39,318 bases of DNA from Pyrinomonas sp040289685 (GTDB lineage Bacteria; Acidobacteriota; Blastocatellia; Pyrinomonadales; Pyrinomonadaceae). The number at the start of each line of letters is the position of its first letter. Position 1 is the stretch's first letter. The notes under the pieces were generated by a model, which worked only from the letters and a program-made list of their open reading frames with translations, was not told the DNA's origin and made no database searches. A program made the position numbers and the translations under genes. This document shows, piece after piece, positions 28,423-36,017 of the stretch. The DNA is taken from contig NZ_PSLQ01000029.1 of the NCBI RefSeq assembly GCF_040289685.1, positions 1-39,318 on the forward strand, read 5' to 3'.

Positions 28423-29835
28423 TCAGTTCTTCCCTTCGTTCACTTTGCGCTCCCATGCTGCAAACCCGCCCTCCAAATCGATCAAGTGATCCATACCGCG
28501 CGCGCTCAGCAGACCGACGGCCAACGCCGAGCGCGTTCCCGTTTGACAATGGACGAGCAAGGGTTTATCCGTTGGAAGTTCGGCCTCGCCCTTGATTAGT
28601 TCGCCGAGCGGGAGGTGGAGGCTTCCGGCGATCTGCCCGCGAGCGCGCTCGTCCTCGCGTCGCACGTCGAGCACGTGCACCTCTCCCTTTTCGATCAATT
28701 GCTGCGCGCGATCGGCGCTGAGGCGTTCGATCTTATGCAACCGCCCCCCTCGCGCTTCCCACTCCTCGATTACCTCCGGCGACCAAAACCCGGCGATCTG
28801 GTCCAAACCGATCAGACGCAACGCGCGCACGGCTCTTCCCGCCGCATCGTCCCCGATGATCAAACCGATCTTCGCGTCGTAAGGCAGAAGCCAACCGGCC
28901 CAGGTAACGAAAGACCCATTGAACGGCAGGTTGATCGTCCCTGGAATGTGTCGGCGCGCGTAATCTTCCGCGCGTCGCGTATCGGCGATGATCCAGCGGC
29001 CCAACGCGCCCGACAAACTCTCGAAACCTAGTTTTTCGACCGGCGCAAGCTCCGCGACGGGCGTAGGCCCGCGCTTGTTCACTCGCTTCATCACGGCGAA
29101 GTATGGCGGCGAATCGGGTTGCCCATCGAGCACGGCACGCACGAACTCCGCTTCGTCTTCGATTTTGAAGGCCCAATTGAACCGTCGCTCGTATCCGACC
29201 GTGCTTTGCGGCATGGCCCCGAGTGCACGTCCGCACGCGCTTCCCGCCCCATGGCCGGGCCAGACTTGCACGTAATCGGGCAAGGAACGGAACTTCGCGA
29301 GGGAGCGGAAGAGCTGACGCGCGCCTTCTTCAGCCGCTCCGACGACTCCAGCGGCACGCTCCAGAAGATCCGGACGACCGACGTCGCCAACGAAGACGAA
29401 ATCGCCCGTGAAGATGCCGACCGGTTCGGAAGCGCGCGCTTCATCCTTCAAGACGAAGGAGAGATGCTCGGGCGTGTGGCCCGGCGTGTGTAAGGCTTCG
29501 AAAAGGATCTTTCCAATGCGAAAAGATGCGCCATCCTCTAATAGAGTCGCGCCCTCCTTCTCCGCATATTCGTATTGCCACTCGCGCGGACCAGCGCCCG
29601 ACAGAAAGAGTTTCGCCCCAGTGCGTTGCGCCAGCTCGCGCGCGCCCGAAACGAAGTCGGCGTGAATATGCGTCTCCGTCACCGCCGCGAGGCGAAAGCC
29701 ATGGCGCTCGGCCAGTTCCAGATACTGTTCGACGTCACGATTCGGGTCGATGACCACAGCTTCGCCCGTCGCTTGACAAGCAACGAAGTAACTCGCTTGC
29801 GCGAGGCGTTCATCATACAGTTGTCTGAAGAACAT
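28423..29835 (-). CDS. CstB-type persulfide dioxygenase-rhodanese fusion
   Basis: 470 residues from ATG 29835, chosen for GGGAAAGGAG six bases upstream. The N-terminal metallo-beta-lactamase persulfide dioxygenase domain (1-about 250) has THIHADF (His56, His58, Asp60), HTPGHT (His120), TGDFVF (Asp145) and WPGHG (His195), consistent with the mononuclear iron site of ETHE1-like enzymes. A first rhodanese-like domain (about 270-365) has Asp329 where the active Cys should be. The second (about 370-470) has Cys430 in HCQTGTRS. This dioxygenase/pseudo-rhodanese/rhodanese order is that of Staphylococcus aureus CstB, which converts persulfides to thiosulfate. It lies 59 bases downstream of the TauE gene. 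Confidence 0.92.
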   Translation of the reverse strand: MFFRQLYDERLAQASYFVACQATGEAVVIDPNRDVEQYLELAERHGFRLAAVTETHIHADFVSGARELAQRTGAKLFLSGAGPREWQYEYAEKEGATLLEDGASFRIGKILFEALHTPGHTPEHLSFVLKDEARASEPVGIFTGDFVFVGDVGRPDLLERAAGVVGAAEEGARQLFRSLAKFRSLPDYVQVWPGHGAGSACGRALGAMPQSTVGYERRFNWAFKIEDEAEFVRAVLDGQPDSPPYFAVMKRVNKRGPTPVAELAPVEKLGFESLSGALGRWIIADTRRAEDYARRHIPGTINLPFNGSFVTWAGWLLPYDAKIGLIIGDDAAGRAVRALRLIGLDQIAGFWSPEVIEEWEARGGRLHKIERLSADRAQQLIEKGEVHVLDVRREDERARGQIAGSLHLPLGELIKGEAELPTDKPLLVHCQTGTRSALAVGLLSARGMDHLIDLEGGFAAWERKVNEGKN

Positions 29836-29894
29836 CTCGATCTCCTTTCCCCATCGCCATTCATGTGGCGAAGACCTTCTATCTTCGGCGCTCG

Positions 29895-30668
29895 CTACCT
29901 GAACAAGACGGCGTAGTTCTCCGCTACGAGCAGCAGCGCCACAGCGAGGACGAAAACGGCGAACGACTTCCGCAACCCACGCGGCGAGATGCGATGAGAT
30001 AAGGCTGAGCCGATCAACGCGCCGCCAACGGCACACAACGTAACGAGCGCCGTCAAGCGTAGATCAAAGCGCTCGCGCTCGAGGTGCCCGACGAGACCGG
30101 CGAAACTGTTGATCGCGATCACCAGCAGCGATGTGCCGATGCTTTCGCGGATCGTCAATCCGGCGAAGAAGATCAACGCCGGGACCACCAGAAAGCCGCC
30201 GCCGACGCCTAAAAATCCGGTCAACGCGCCAACCAGCGCCCCGGCAGCGGCGGCCTTGACGGGGTTGAATCGAGGCGGCCCAGCCATCGCCTCCGCGTTC
30301 GACTCGCGCGTCAACATCAAAACGGAGACGACCAACATCAACGAAGCAAAGGCAAGGAGCAACGCCGACGGCGAAAGCAGATGCGTCAGACGCGCGCCGA
30401 TCATCGCCCCGATCGCCCCAAAAACGCCGAAGACCGCCCCGACCTTCAAACTCACTCGCCCGCGCTGCCCGTGCAACGCAGCCCCGACGAGACTAGTCGC
30501 GCCGACCACCGCCAGCGACATGCCGACCGCTTGATAAACATCGACGCCTAGAACGTAAACCAGAACGGGCAAGGTGATGATCGATCCGCCACCGCCCAGT
30601 AGTCCCAGCGACGCGCCGATCGCTGCGCTCAAAACTAGCCCCAACGTCAGCCTTATCATCTCACCCAT
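29895..30668 (-). CDS. TauE/SafE-family sulfite/organosulfonate exporter
   Basis: A 257-residue inner-membrane protein with about eight spans in two homologous halves; the Gly-rich motif LGLLGGGGSIITLPVLVY of half one is echoed by TGFLGVGGGFLVVPALIFF in half two. Family members export sulfite or related sulfur anions. ATG 30668 has GGAG five bases upstream and overlaps the preceding gene by 13 bases; a second ATG at 30659 forms an ATGA overlap with that gene's stop. Either way translation is coupled to the rhodanese gene. In this operon it probably removes sulfite or thiosulfate made by the CstB-like enzyme. Confidence 0.92.
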   Translation of the reverse strand: MGEMIRLTLGLVLSAAIGASLGLLGGGGSIITLPVLVYVLGVDVYQAVGMSLAVVGATSLVGAALHGQRGRVSLKVGAVFGVFGAIGAMIGARLTHLLSPSALLLAFASLMLVVSVLMLTRESNAEAMAGPPRFNPVKAAAAGALVGALTGFLGVGGGFLVVPALIFFAGLTIRESIGTSLLVIAINSFAGLVGHLERERFDLRLTALVTLCAVGGALIGSALSHRISPRGLRKSFAVFVLAVALLLVAENYAVLFR

Positions 30669-31219
30669 TGCCGCTCCGATCCAGCTCGACAAGAGGCTTC
30701 CCCGCGCGCTCGATTCCACGGCATGCGCGCAAGCAGCATGGCCATCCCACACGTGTCGGTGATGGCCGAGAAGACCAAACCGGCGCCGATAAAGATCGCT
30801 AACCATATGAACGGCTGTGCGACGAACAAGCTCGCCAGCGTGCCGACAAGGACGAGCGCCCCGGCAGCAAAGCGCACCTGCCGTTCGAGCGACCATGGCG
30901 CGCCCGCTTCGCTTTCAACGTCGTAACCACGCTCCTGCCAAGAGAGCATGCCGCCCGCAACGCAACGAACGTCGCTGAACCCACGAGCGCGCAGCAGATT
31001 CTGCGCTTGGCGCGCGCGCCGTCCCGTGCGACAAATGACGTAGAGCGGGCGCGTTCGGTCGAGTTCCGCACAGCGCTCATCCAGCTCGCGTAAAGGGATG
31101 AGGCGCGCGCCGCGAATGTGTGCGGCGGCAAACTCCGCGTATTCACGCACATCAAGCAATTGGCCGTCGCCTCTTTCGAGCGCTTCTTTCAGCTCGCTCA
31201 CCTGAACATCTTCGTTCAT
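30656..31219 (-). CDS. Rhodanese fused to a DUF2892 membrane domain (YgaP-like)
   Basis: 187 residues from ATG 31219; three ATGs in a row (31225, 31222, 31219) follow AAAGGAGG, and the last two have the best spacing. The N-terminal single rhodanese domain (about 5-110) has active Cys63 in ICRTGRRA and LLDVREYAEF. The C-terminal DUF2892 part holds two membrane spans (FAAGALVLVGTLASLFV and FIWLAIFIGAGLVFSAI), placing the sulfurtransferase at the inner membrane, as in E. coli YgaP. It is the first gene of the sulfur operon, directly behind a near-consensus promoter. Confidence 0.93.
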   Translation of the reverse strand: MNEDVQVSELKEALERGDGQLLDVREYAEFAAAHIRGARLIPLRELDERCAELDRTRPLYVICRTGRRARQAQNLLRARGFSDVRCVAGGMLSWQERGYDVESEAGAPWSLERQVRFAAGALVLVGTLASLFVAQPFIWLAIFIGAGLVFSAITDTCGMAMLLARMPWNRARGEASCRAGSERQWVR

Positions 31220-31271
31220 CATCATCGCCTCCTTTCGTGATCTAACTCTCGCCTGTTCTTCTCACACCGTG

Positions 31272-31312
31272 ATAACGTTTATGACTATACAGTTATATTT
31301 GAAAGCTGTCAA
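31272..31312 (-). promoter_or_regulatory. Promoter and candidate operator of the sulfur operon
   Basis: On the minus strand TTGACA (31312-31307), a 17-nt spacer and TATAGT (31289-31284), nearly consensus. An inverted repeat ATAAC-N15-GTTAT (31272-31296) is centred on the -10 box. The divergent gene encodes an ArsR-family repressor, so this dyad is the natural candidate for its binding site. Confidence 0.72.
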
Positions 31313-31329
31313 GTCGTCCGGAAGGCATC

Positions 31330-31359
31330 TTGCGCTCCGCCGCTCGCTGGCAGTATCAT
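31330..31359 (+). promoter_or_regulatory. Candidate promoter of the ArsR-family gene
   Basis: TTGCGC (31330-31335), an 18-nt spacer and TATCAT (31354-31359), back to back with the operon promoter. Transcription would begin near 31366, 27 nt before the start codon. Confidence 0.45.
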
Positions 31360-31392
31360 TGATGGTTGCGCATCAGATCGGATTGACAGGCG

Positions 31393-31758
31393 ATGAAAAT
31401 GGCGAAGAAGACGGTTCTCTCCGACGAGGTTCTCGAAATGGTGGCGGCGCGCTTTCGCTGTCTCGGCGAGCCGACGCGGTTGAAGATCTTGCGCGCGCTG
31501 CAAGATGGGAGCGAAAAATCGGTCACCCAACTGGTCACCGAACTCGGCGCGACACAAGCCAACATCAGCAAACACTTGAAGACGCTGGTCGAGGCTGGCA
31601 TCCTCGCCCGGCGTCCGCAGGGCACGACCGTCTACTACAGGATCGCCGCGCCGGAGATCTTCGAGCTTTGCGAGGTCGTCTGCGATACGCTTGCCGCGCA
31701 GCTCTCATCTCAAGCTGCAAGCCTCGGTCTGCGCGTGCTGCGCCGGCGCCGCGCTTGA
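31393..31758 (+). CDS. ArsR-family regulator, probable persulfide-responsive repressor
   Basis: A 121-residue winged-helix protein. The recognition region ATQANISKHLKTLVEAGILARRPQGTTVYY is typical of ArsR. Three Cys are present: Cys23 in the N-terminal helix region, and Cys93 and Cys97 in the C-terminal helix (FELCEVVCD). In SqrR/BigR repressors a pair of cysteines, one in an early and one in the late helix, forms a tetrasulfide bridge in response to persulfides; Cys23 with Cys93 or 97 could do the same, but this is inference. It is divergent from the rhodanese-TauE-CstB operon, supporting that role. Start ATG 31393 or 31399. Confidence 0.9.
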   Translation: MKMAKKTVLSDEVLEMVAARFRCLGEPTRLKILRALQDGSEKSVTQLVTELGATQANISKHLKTLVEAGILARRPQGTTVYYRIAAPEIFELCEVVCDTLAAQLSSQAASLGLRVLRRRRA

Positions 31759-31783
31759 CTGCAAAGTCCTCTCAAGCAGTCTT
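31757..31783 (+). terminator. Weak terminator-like hairpin after arsR
   Basis: GACTGC (31757-31762) pairs with GCAGTC (31776-31781) around a 13-nt loop, overlapping the stop codon and followed by only TTC. Confidence 0.3.
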
Positions 31784-32019
31784 CGTATGAGCGAAACCGA
31801 CGTCGGTTGAAGCGCGTGCGCGCTTCGGCGGAACCGAGCGCACTCAGAGCGACAGCGCGAGGAACCGCAGTCAAAGACATCTTGCTCTCTCAAGTTCCGG
31901 AGGCTAGATCGCACTTTTGCGTCCGCCTTCGTCGCTCATCCGGCAGCGCGCATCATAACCTCTATTTATCAACCCATTACCGCCGACGTCCCTTGTTGCC
32001 AAACCTCACGACTCGATCC
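31784..32019. other. Non-coding interval between arsR and the lysC promoter
   Basis: No gene, repeat or RNA recognised. The open frames here lack protein features. Confidence 0.45.
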
Positions 32020-32047
32020 TTGACACGAGCGGCGTCGCGCGCATATA
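32020..32047 (+). promoter_or_regulatory. Promoter of the lysC-thrC-proC cluster, with a roughly 170-nt leader
   Basis: TTGACA (32020-32025), a 16-nt spacer and TATAAC (32042-32047). The start near 32054 leaves a long leader to 32223. In it, a bulged GCTC-TTC/GAA-GAGC hairpin (about 32130-32152) and ATCGAAA/TTTCGAT (about 32183-32212) can form. A 20-codon frame from ATG 32066 has no run of Lys or Thr codons. It does not resemble the lysine riboswitch. Confidence 0.65.
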
Positions 32048-32222
32048 ACGCTGCTCTTTAAGCGCCGATGGAGGACAATGCTGTAGCTTGCATCCGTCTG
32101 CCGACCAAATATCGCCCACGTGCGATCTAGCTCGTTCTTTATTCGAAGAGCGTTGGGCGACGTCGAAGCGGCTAAAAGGTTTCATCGAAAGGATCCAAAG
32201 ACCGGTTTTCGATCTTCGAACC

Positions 32223-33674
32223 ATGAGAAGAGAGATTCGCGTCATGAAGTTCGGCGGGACTTCCGTCGGCGACGCTCGTTGCATACAGCGTGCGGCGGAG
32301 ATCATCGCGCGCGCTGCGCAAAAGGCACCTTTGGTTGCCGTCGTTTCAGCGATGGGCGGCGTGACCAACCGCCTGTTCGAAGCGGCGCAAAAAGCAGCCG
32401 AGGGAGAAGAACAAGCGGCCATTGAGATGATCGAAGCGCTGCGCCGACAACACGAAGCCGCGCTGCGGACGCTCTCCACAGCTGAAAGCGCGAAAGAAGT
32501 CAGGGGCGAGATCGAAAGGATTTGCGCGCAAGTCCTCGATCTATGTCGCGGGACGGCATTGCTGCGCGAACTGACGCTGCGCACCCTAGCGGCGATCTCC
32601 GGCGCGGGCGAACGACTGTCGGCGCGATTGATGGCGGCGACTTTGCGCCACATGGGCGTGCGCGCAAAGGCTGTGGACGCGACCGAGCTGATCATCACGG
32701 ATGATCAGTACGATCAAGCGGAACCTTTGATGGCGGAGACGCGCCGCGCGGCGCGTCAGAAGCTCTTCGCTCTGCTCGATGAGCAGGCGACGCCTGTGGT
32801 CACCGGTTTCATCGGCGCGACTGCCGCTGGCGTCACCACCACGCTCGGACGCGGCGGGTCGGACTATTCGGCGACCATTCTCGGCGCAGCGCTCGATGCC
32901 GAAGAGATCATCATCTGGACCGATGTCGATGGCGTATTGACCGCCGATCCGCGGCTCGTGCCCGAAGCGCGCACGCTCGATGAGATCTCCTATGCGGAGG
33001 CGGCGGAACTAGCCTATTTCGGCGCCAAGGTCCTTCACCCAAAGACGCTGCGACCGATCACCGAGGCGGGCATCACGGTCTGGATTCGCAACAGTTTCGC
33101 CCCCGAGAGAGCTGGCACCAAGATCACGCCCAACGGGCACCCAACGCGCAGCGGCGTCAAAGCGATCACGGCGATCGGCGACGTCAGTTTGATCACGGTC
33201 GGCGGACGCGGCATCGTCGGCCTGCCCGAAGCCATCGCGAAGACGTTTGCGGCGACGGCCAGCGTGCGCGCCAACATCCTGTTGATTTCCCAAGCCTCCT
33301 CACAAAATGACATCTGTTTTGTCGTTCCAACCAAAGACGCGGCGAAAACGCTCGAAGCGCTTCGGCGCACGCTCGCGCCTGACATCAAGCACCATCAGAT
33401 CGAACACATCACGGCGGATCACGACGTCGCCATCGTAGCCGTCGTCGGCGAGGGCATGCGCGGTGCGGTCGGCGTCGCCGGAAGGATCTTCAGCGCGCTT
33501 GGCAGAGACGGGATCAACATCATCGCCATTGCGCAAGGCTCTTCGGAGTACAATATCTCTTTCGTCGTCGAGGCCGGAGCGATGAAACAAGCCGTGGCGA
33601 CGATTCACAAAGAGTTCGGCCTTGAACGCGCCGCAGAGCAGAGCGCGCCTGAATTGCAAGTCGAAAGCGCTTGA
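32223..33674 (+). CDS. lysC: Aspartate kinase
   Basis: It phosphorylates aspartate, the first step to lysine, threonine and methionine. 483 residues from ATG 32223 (MRREIRVMKFGGTSVGD); ATG 32244 is an alternative, and neither has a strong ribosome-binding site. The kinase domain shows KFGGTSVGD (from Lys9), VVSAMGGVT, TLGRGGSDYSATI and DVDGVLTADPR, then AELAYFGAKVLHPKT. Two C-terminal ACT domains (SLITVGGRGIVGLPEA and VAIVAVVGEGMRGAVGVAG) bind feedback amino acids. The length and sequence resemble the kinase half of ThrA, but no homoserine dehydrogenase follows. It is cotranscribed with thrC. Confidence 0.95.
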   Translation: MRREIRVMKFGGTSVGDARCIQRAAEIIARAAQKAPLVAVVSAMGGVTNRLFEAAQKAAEGEEQAAIEMIEALRRQHEAALRTLSTAESAKEVRGEIERICAQVLDLCRGTALLRELTLRTLAAISGAGERLSARLMAATLRHMGVRAKAVDATELIITDDQYDQAEPLMAETRRAARQKLFALLDEQATPVVTGFIGATAAGVTTTLGRGGSDYSATILGAALDAEEIIIWTDVDGVLTADPRLVPEARTLDEISYAEAAELAYFGAKVLHPKTLRPITEAGITVWIRNSFAPERAGTKITPNGHPTRSGVKAITAIGDVSLITVGGRGIVGLPEAIAKTFAATASVRANILLISQASSQNDICFVVPTKDAAKTLEALRRTLAPDIKHHQIEHITADHDVAIVAVVGEGMRGAVGVAGRIFSALGRDGINIIAIAQGSSEYNISFVVEAGAMKQAVATIHKEFGLERAAEQSAPELQVESA

Positions 33675-33687
33675 TGCCAATCCGGTG

Positions 33688-34998
33688 ATGAGGGGCGAAC
33701 AAAGATGCGTCGAACCACACTGCGCCGCTCGGTACGGGCTGGACGAGCCGCTGCTCGTCTGCTCGCGATGCGGCGGCCTGTTGGAGATAAAGACGCAACC
33801 GGCTCGTGACTCGTCCGATCTTCGCGCGCTTTGGCAGCGACGGCGCGCCTCGTCGCAAGCGCGCGACCGCAGCGGCGTATGGCGCTTTCGCGAGCTTCTG
33901 CCCTTTGATGAAGGGGTCTTTGCGGTCACCCTTTTCGAGGGCAACACGCCGCTTTACGAAGCTCCCCGTTCGGCCAGCTATTGCGGATTGGACCGGCTGT
34001 TGCTGAAACATCAGGGCTGCAATCCAACCGGTTCGTTCAAAGACACGGGCATGACGGTGGCCGTTACGCAAGCCGTCCGCTTGGGCGCGCAGACGGTGGT
34101 TTGCGCCAGCACGGGCAACACGGCGGCCAGCCTCGCGGCGTACGCCGCGCGCGCTGACCTTCGGTGTGCGATCCTCGTTCCGCGCGGGCAGATCAGCCAT
34201 GCGAAGTTGGTTCAGAGTTTGGATTACGGCGCGACCGTGCTGGAGATCGAAGGCGATTTCGACCGGTGCATGAGTTTGATCCGCGAACTATCCGAAGAAC
34301 CGTCCATCTACGTCGTCAATTCGATCAACCCGTTCCGGTTGGAAGGACAGAAGACGACCGCGTTCGAACTGCTCGAACAGTTGGCGTGGGAAGTGCCAGA
34401 TCATGTGATCGTGCCTGGCGGCAACTTAGGCAACGTATCGGCTCTCGGCAAAGGTTTCCTTGAGATGCTCGAACTCGGCTTGATTGAACGGCTACCTCGC
34501 GTGAGCGTCGCGCAAGCAGAGGGAGCCGCGCCGCTCGTCCGTTTCTTGTCGGCGTCGCCGCAACCATCATCGCTCGCTCCGATCTCGCATCCAGCGACGC
34601 TCGCCACAGCGATCAAGATCGGTGCGCCCGTCTCATGGAAGAAAGCGGCGCGCGTCGTGCAACGGACTGGCGGACGAGCAGTCGCCGTTAGCGAGTTGGA
34701 GATCGCCGAAGCCAAGGCGGTCGTCGGGCGCGACGGCATCGGCTGCGAACCGGCTTCGGCGGCGGCGGTGGCCGGCATCAAGAAGCTGGTCGCTCAAGGA
34801 CTCGTTTCGCCAGATGAGCGCGTGGTCGCTGTATTGACAGGTCACGTGCTGAAAGATGCCGATTACGCGATGCGTTATCACACGGGAAGGCTCTTCGAGG
34901 CTTCTTCCGGGCGCTACCGCAACGCGCCGCAGCGCGTCGAAGCCCGCGCTGAGACCATTCTCACGCTGCTCTCAAATCGCAACCGAAGTTGGACATGA
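33688..34998 (+). CDS. thrC: Threonine synthase
   Basis: A PLP enzyme converting O-phosphohomoserine to threonine, 436 residues from ATG 33688, 13 bases after lysC. An N-terminal zinc-ribbon-like segment has Cys7, Cys12, Cys25 and Cys28 (CxxxxC...CSRC). The PLP lysine is Lys118 in NPTGSFKDTGM. ASTGNTAASLAAYAARA and PGGNLGNVSALGKGF bind phosphate and cofactor. The Ser/Pro-rich linker SASPQPSSLAPIS around 290 is a loop. Its stop overlaps the proC start as ATGA. Confidence 0.95.
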   Translation: MRGEQRCVEPHCAARYGLDEPLLVCSRCGGLLEIKTQPARDSSDLRALWQRRRASSQARDRSGVWRFRELLPFDEGVFAVTLFEGNTPLYEAPRSASYCGLDRLLLKHQGCNPTGSFKDTGMTVAVTQAVRLGAQTVVCASTGNTAASLAAYAARADLRCAILVPRGQISHAKLVQSLDYGATVLEIEGDFDRCMSLIRELSEEPSIYVVNSINPFRLEGQKTTAFELLEQLAWEVPDHVIVPGGNLGNVSALGKGFLEMLELGLIERLPRVSVAQAEGAAPLVRFLSASPQPSSLAPISHPATLATAIKIGAPVSWKKAARVVQRTGGRAVAVSELEIAEAKAVVGRDGIGCEPASAAAVAGIKKLVAQGLVSPDERVVAVLTGHVLKDADYAMRYHTGRLFEASSGRYRNAPQRVEARAETILTLLSNRNRSWT

Positions 34999-35906
34999 AT
35001 CGAGCGATGAGTACGGGGAAAAGCTCGCCTTTGCGCGACACGCAAATATCTTTCATTGGGTGCGGCGTCATGGCCGAAGCCATGATCGCTGGCCTTCTTC
35101 GCCGCGAACTAGTCTCGCCCGAGCAGATCCTCGGCAGCCACCCGCGCCAAACGCGGCGCGAAGAACTGGCGGCCAAGTATGGCATTCGGGTCTTCGAGAG
35201 CAACCGCGAAGCAGCGGCTTTCGACCGCCCTTCAGCGAGCGAAGCGCGCCATTCGATCGTCGTTCTGGCCGTCAAACCGCAAAAGCTCAAGACCATTCTC
35301 GAAGAGCTGCGTGGCTGGTTGCACGAAGAGCAACTCGTGCTTTCGATCATCGCCGGGGCACGCATCGAGACGATCGCGCGCGAGTTGCTCCATCCGGCAG
35401 TGGTGCGCACCATGCCGAACACGCCAGCGCAGATCGGGCAGGGGATGACCGTATGGACCGCCACTTCGCAAGTTACCGCGGCGCAACGCGACCAAGTGCG
35501 CACGCTGCTTGGAGCGCTCGGCAAAGAGATGTACGTCGAGGAAGAGCGGATGATCGACATGGCAACGGCGTTGAGCGCAACGGGGCCGACGTATGTCTTC
35601 CTCGTCATGGAAGCGCTGATCGATGCTGGCGTCCATTTGGGCTTCTCACGCCGCATGGCTCAAGAACTGGTGTTACAAACAATGCTCGGCAGCGTCCTTT
35701 TCGCTCAAGAATCACACAAGCACCCGGCGGAACTGCGCAATATGGTCACCTCGCCCGGCGGGACCTCTGCCGAAGCGATCTATCAAATGGAAAAAGGCAG
35801 TCTGCGCACCGTCCTCTCCAAAGCCGTGTGGGCGGCCTATCAACGCGCCGTCGCGCTCGGTCGCGCCGAGAAGAGAGCGCGCGCCAATGAGGCGGACGAA
35901 GCTTGA
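34995..35906 (+). CDS. proC: Pyrroline-5-carboxylate reductase
   Basis: It reduces P5C to proline with NAD(P)H. 303 residues from ATG 34995, which overlaps the thrC stop as ATGA (ATG 35007 is an alternative). The Rossmann motif ISFIGCGVMAEAMI lies near the N-terminus; VLAVKPQK, VVRTMPNTPAQIGQG and the C-terminal ATALSATGPTYVFLVMEALIDAGVHLGFSR with VTSPGGTSAEAI are family hallmarks. The C-terminal ARANEADEA is an extra. Its place between thrC and thrB is unusual, since proline is not made from aspartate. Confidence 0.95.
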   Translation: MNRAMSTGKSSPLRDTQISFIGCGVMAEAMIAGLLRRELVSPEQILGSHPRQTRREELAAKYGIRVFESNREAAAFDRPSASEARHSIVVLAVKPQKLKTILEELRGWLHEEQLVLSIIAGARIETIARELLHPAVVRTMPNTPAQIGQGMTVWTATSQVTAAQRDQVRTLLGALGKEMYVEEERMIDMATALSATGPTYVFLVMEALIDAGVHLGFSRRMAQELVLQTMLGSVLFAQESHKHPAELRNMVTSPGGTSAEAIYQMEKGSLRTVLSKAVWAAYQRAVALGRAEKRARANEADEA

Positions 35907-35933
35907 ACGCAACCGCCTCGCTCGCGCTACAAT
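35903..35933 (+). promoter_or_regulatory. Possible internal promoter for thrB
   Basis: TTGAAC (35903-35908), overlapping the proC stop, and TACAAT (35928-35933), spaced by a suboptimal 19 nt. It would give thrB a 78-nt leader of its own. Confidence 0.4.
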
Positions 35934-36017
35934 CGCTGGGCGAGTTGATCCGGCGCCTCATCGTGCAGCAAGATCAGCGCCACCGTTTTCCGTTGACTGA
36001 GAGGTTTTCAAGCGCGC

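Noticed and set aside
32054..32222. Lysine riboswitch in the lysC leader
   Set aside because: The leader is long enough to raise the idea, but none of the conserved lysine-riboswitch core motifs is visible, and there is no terminator before lysC.
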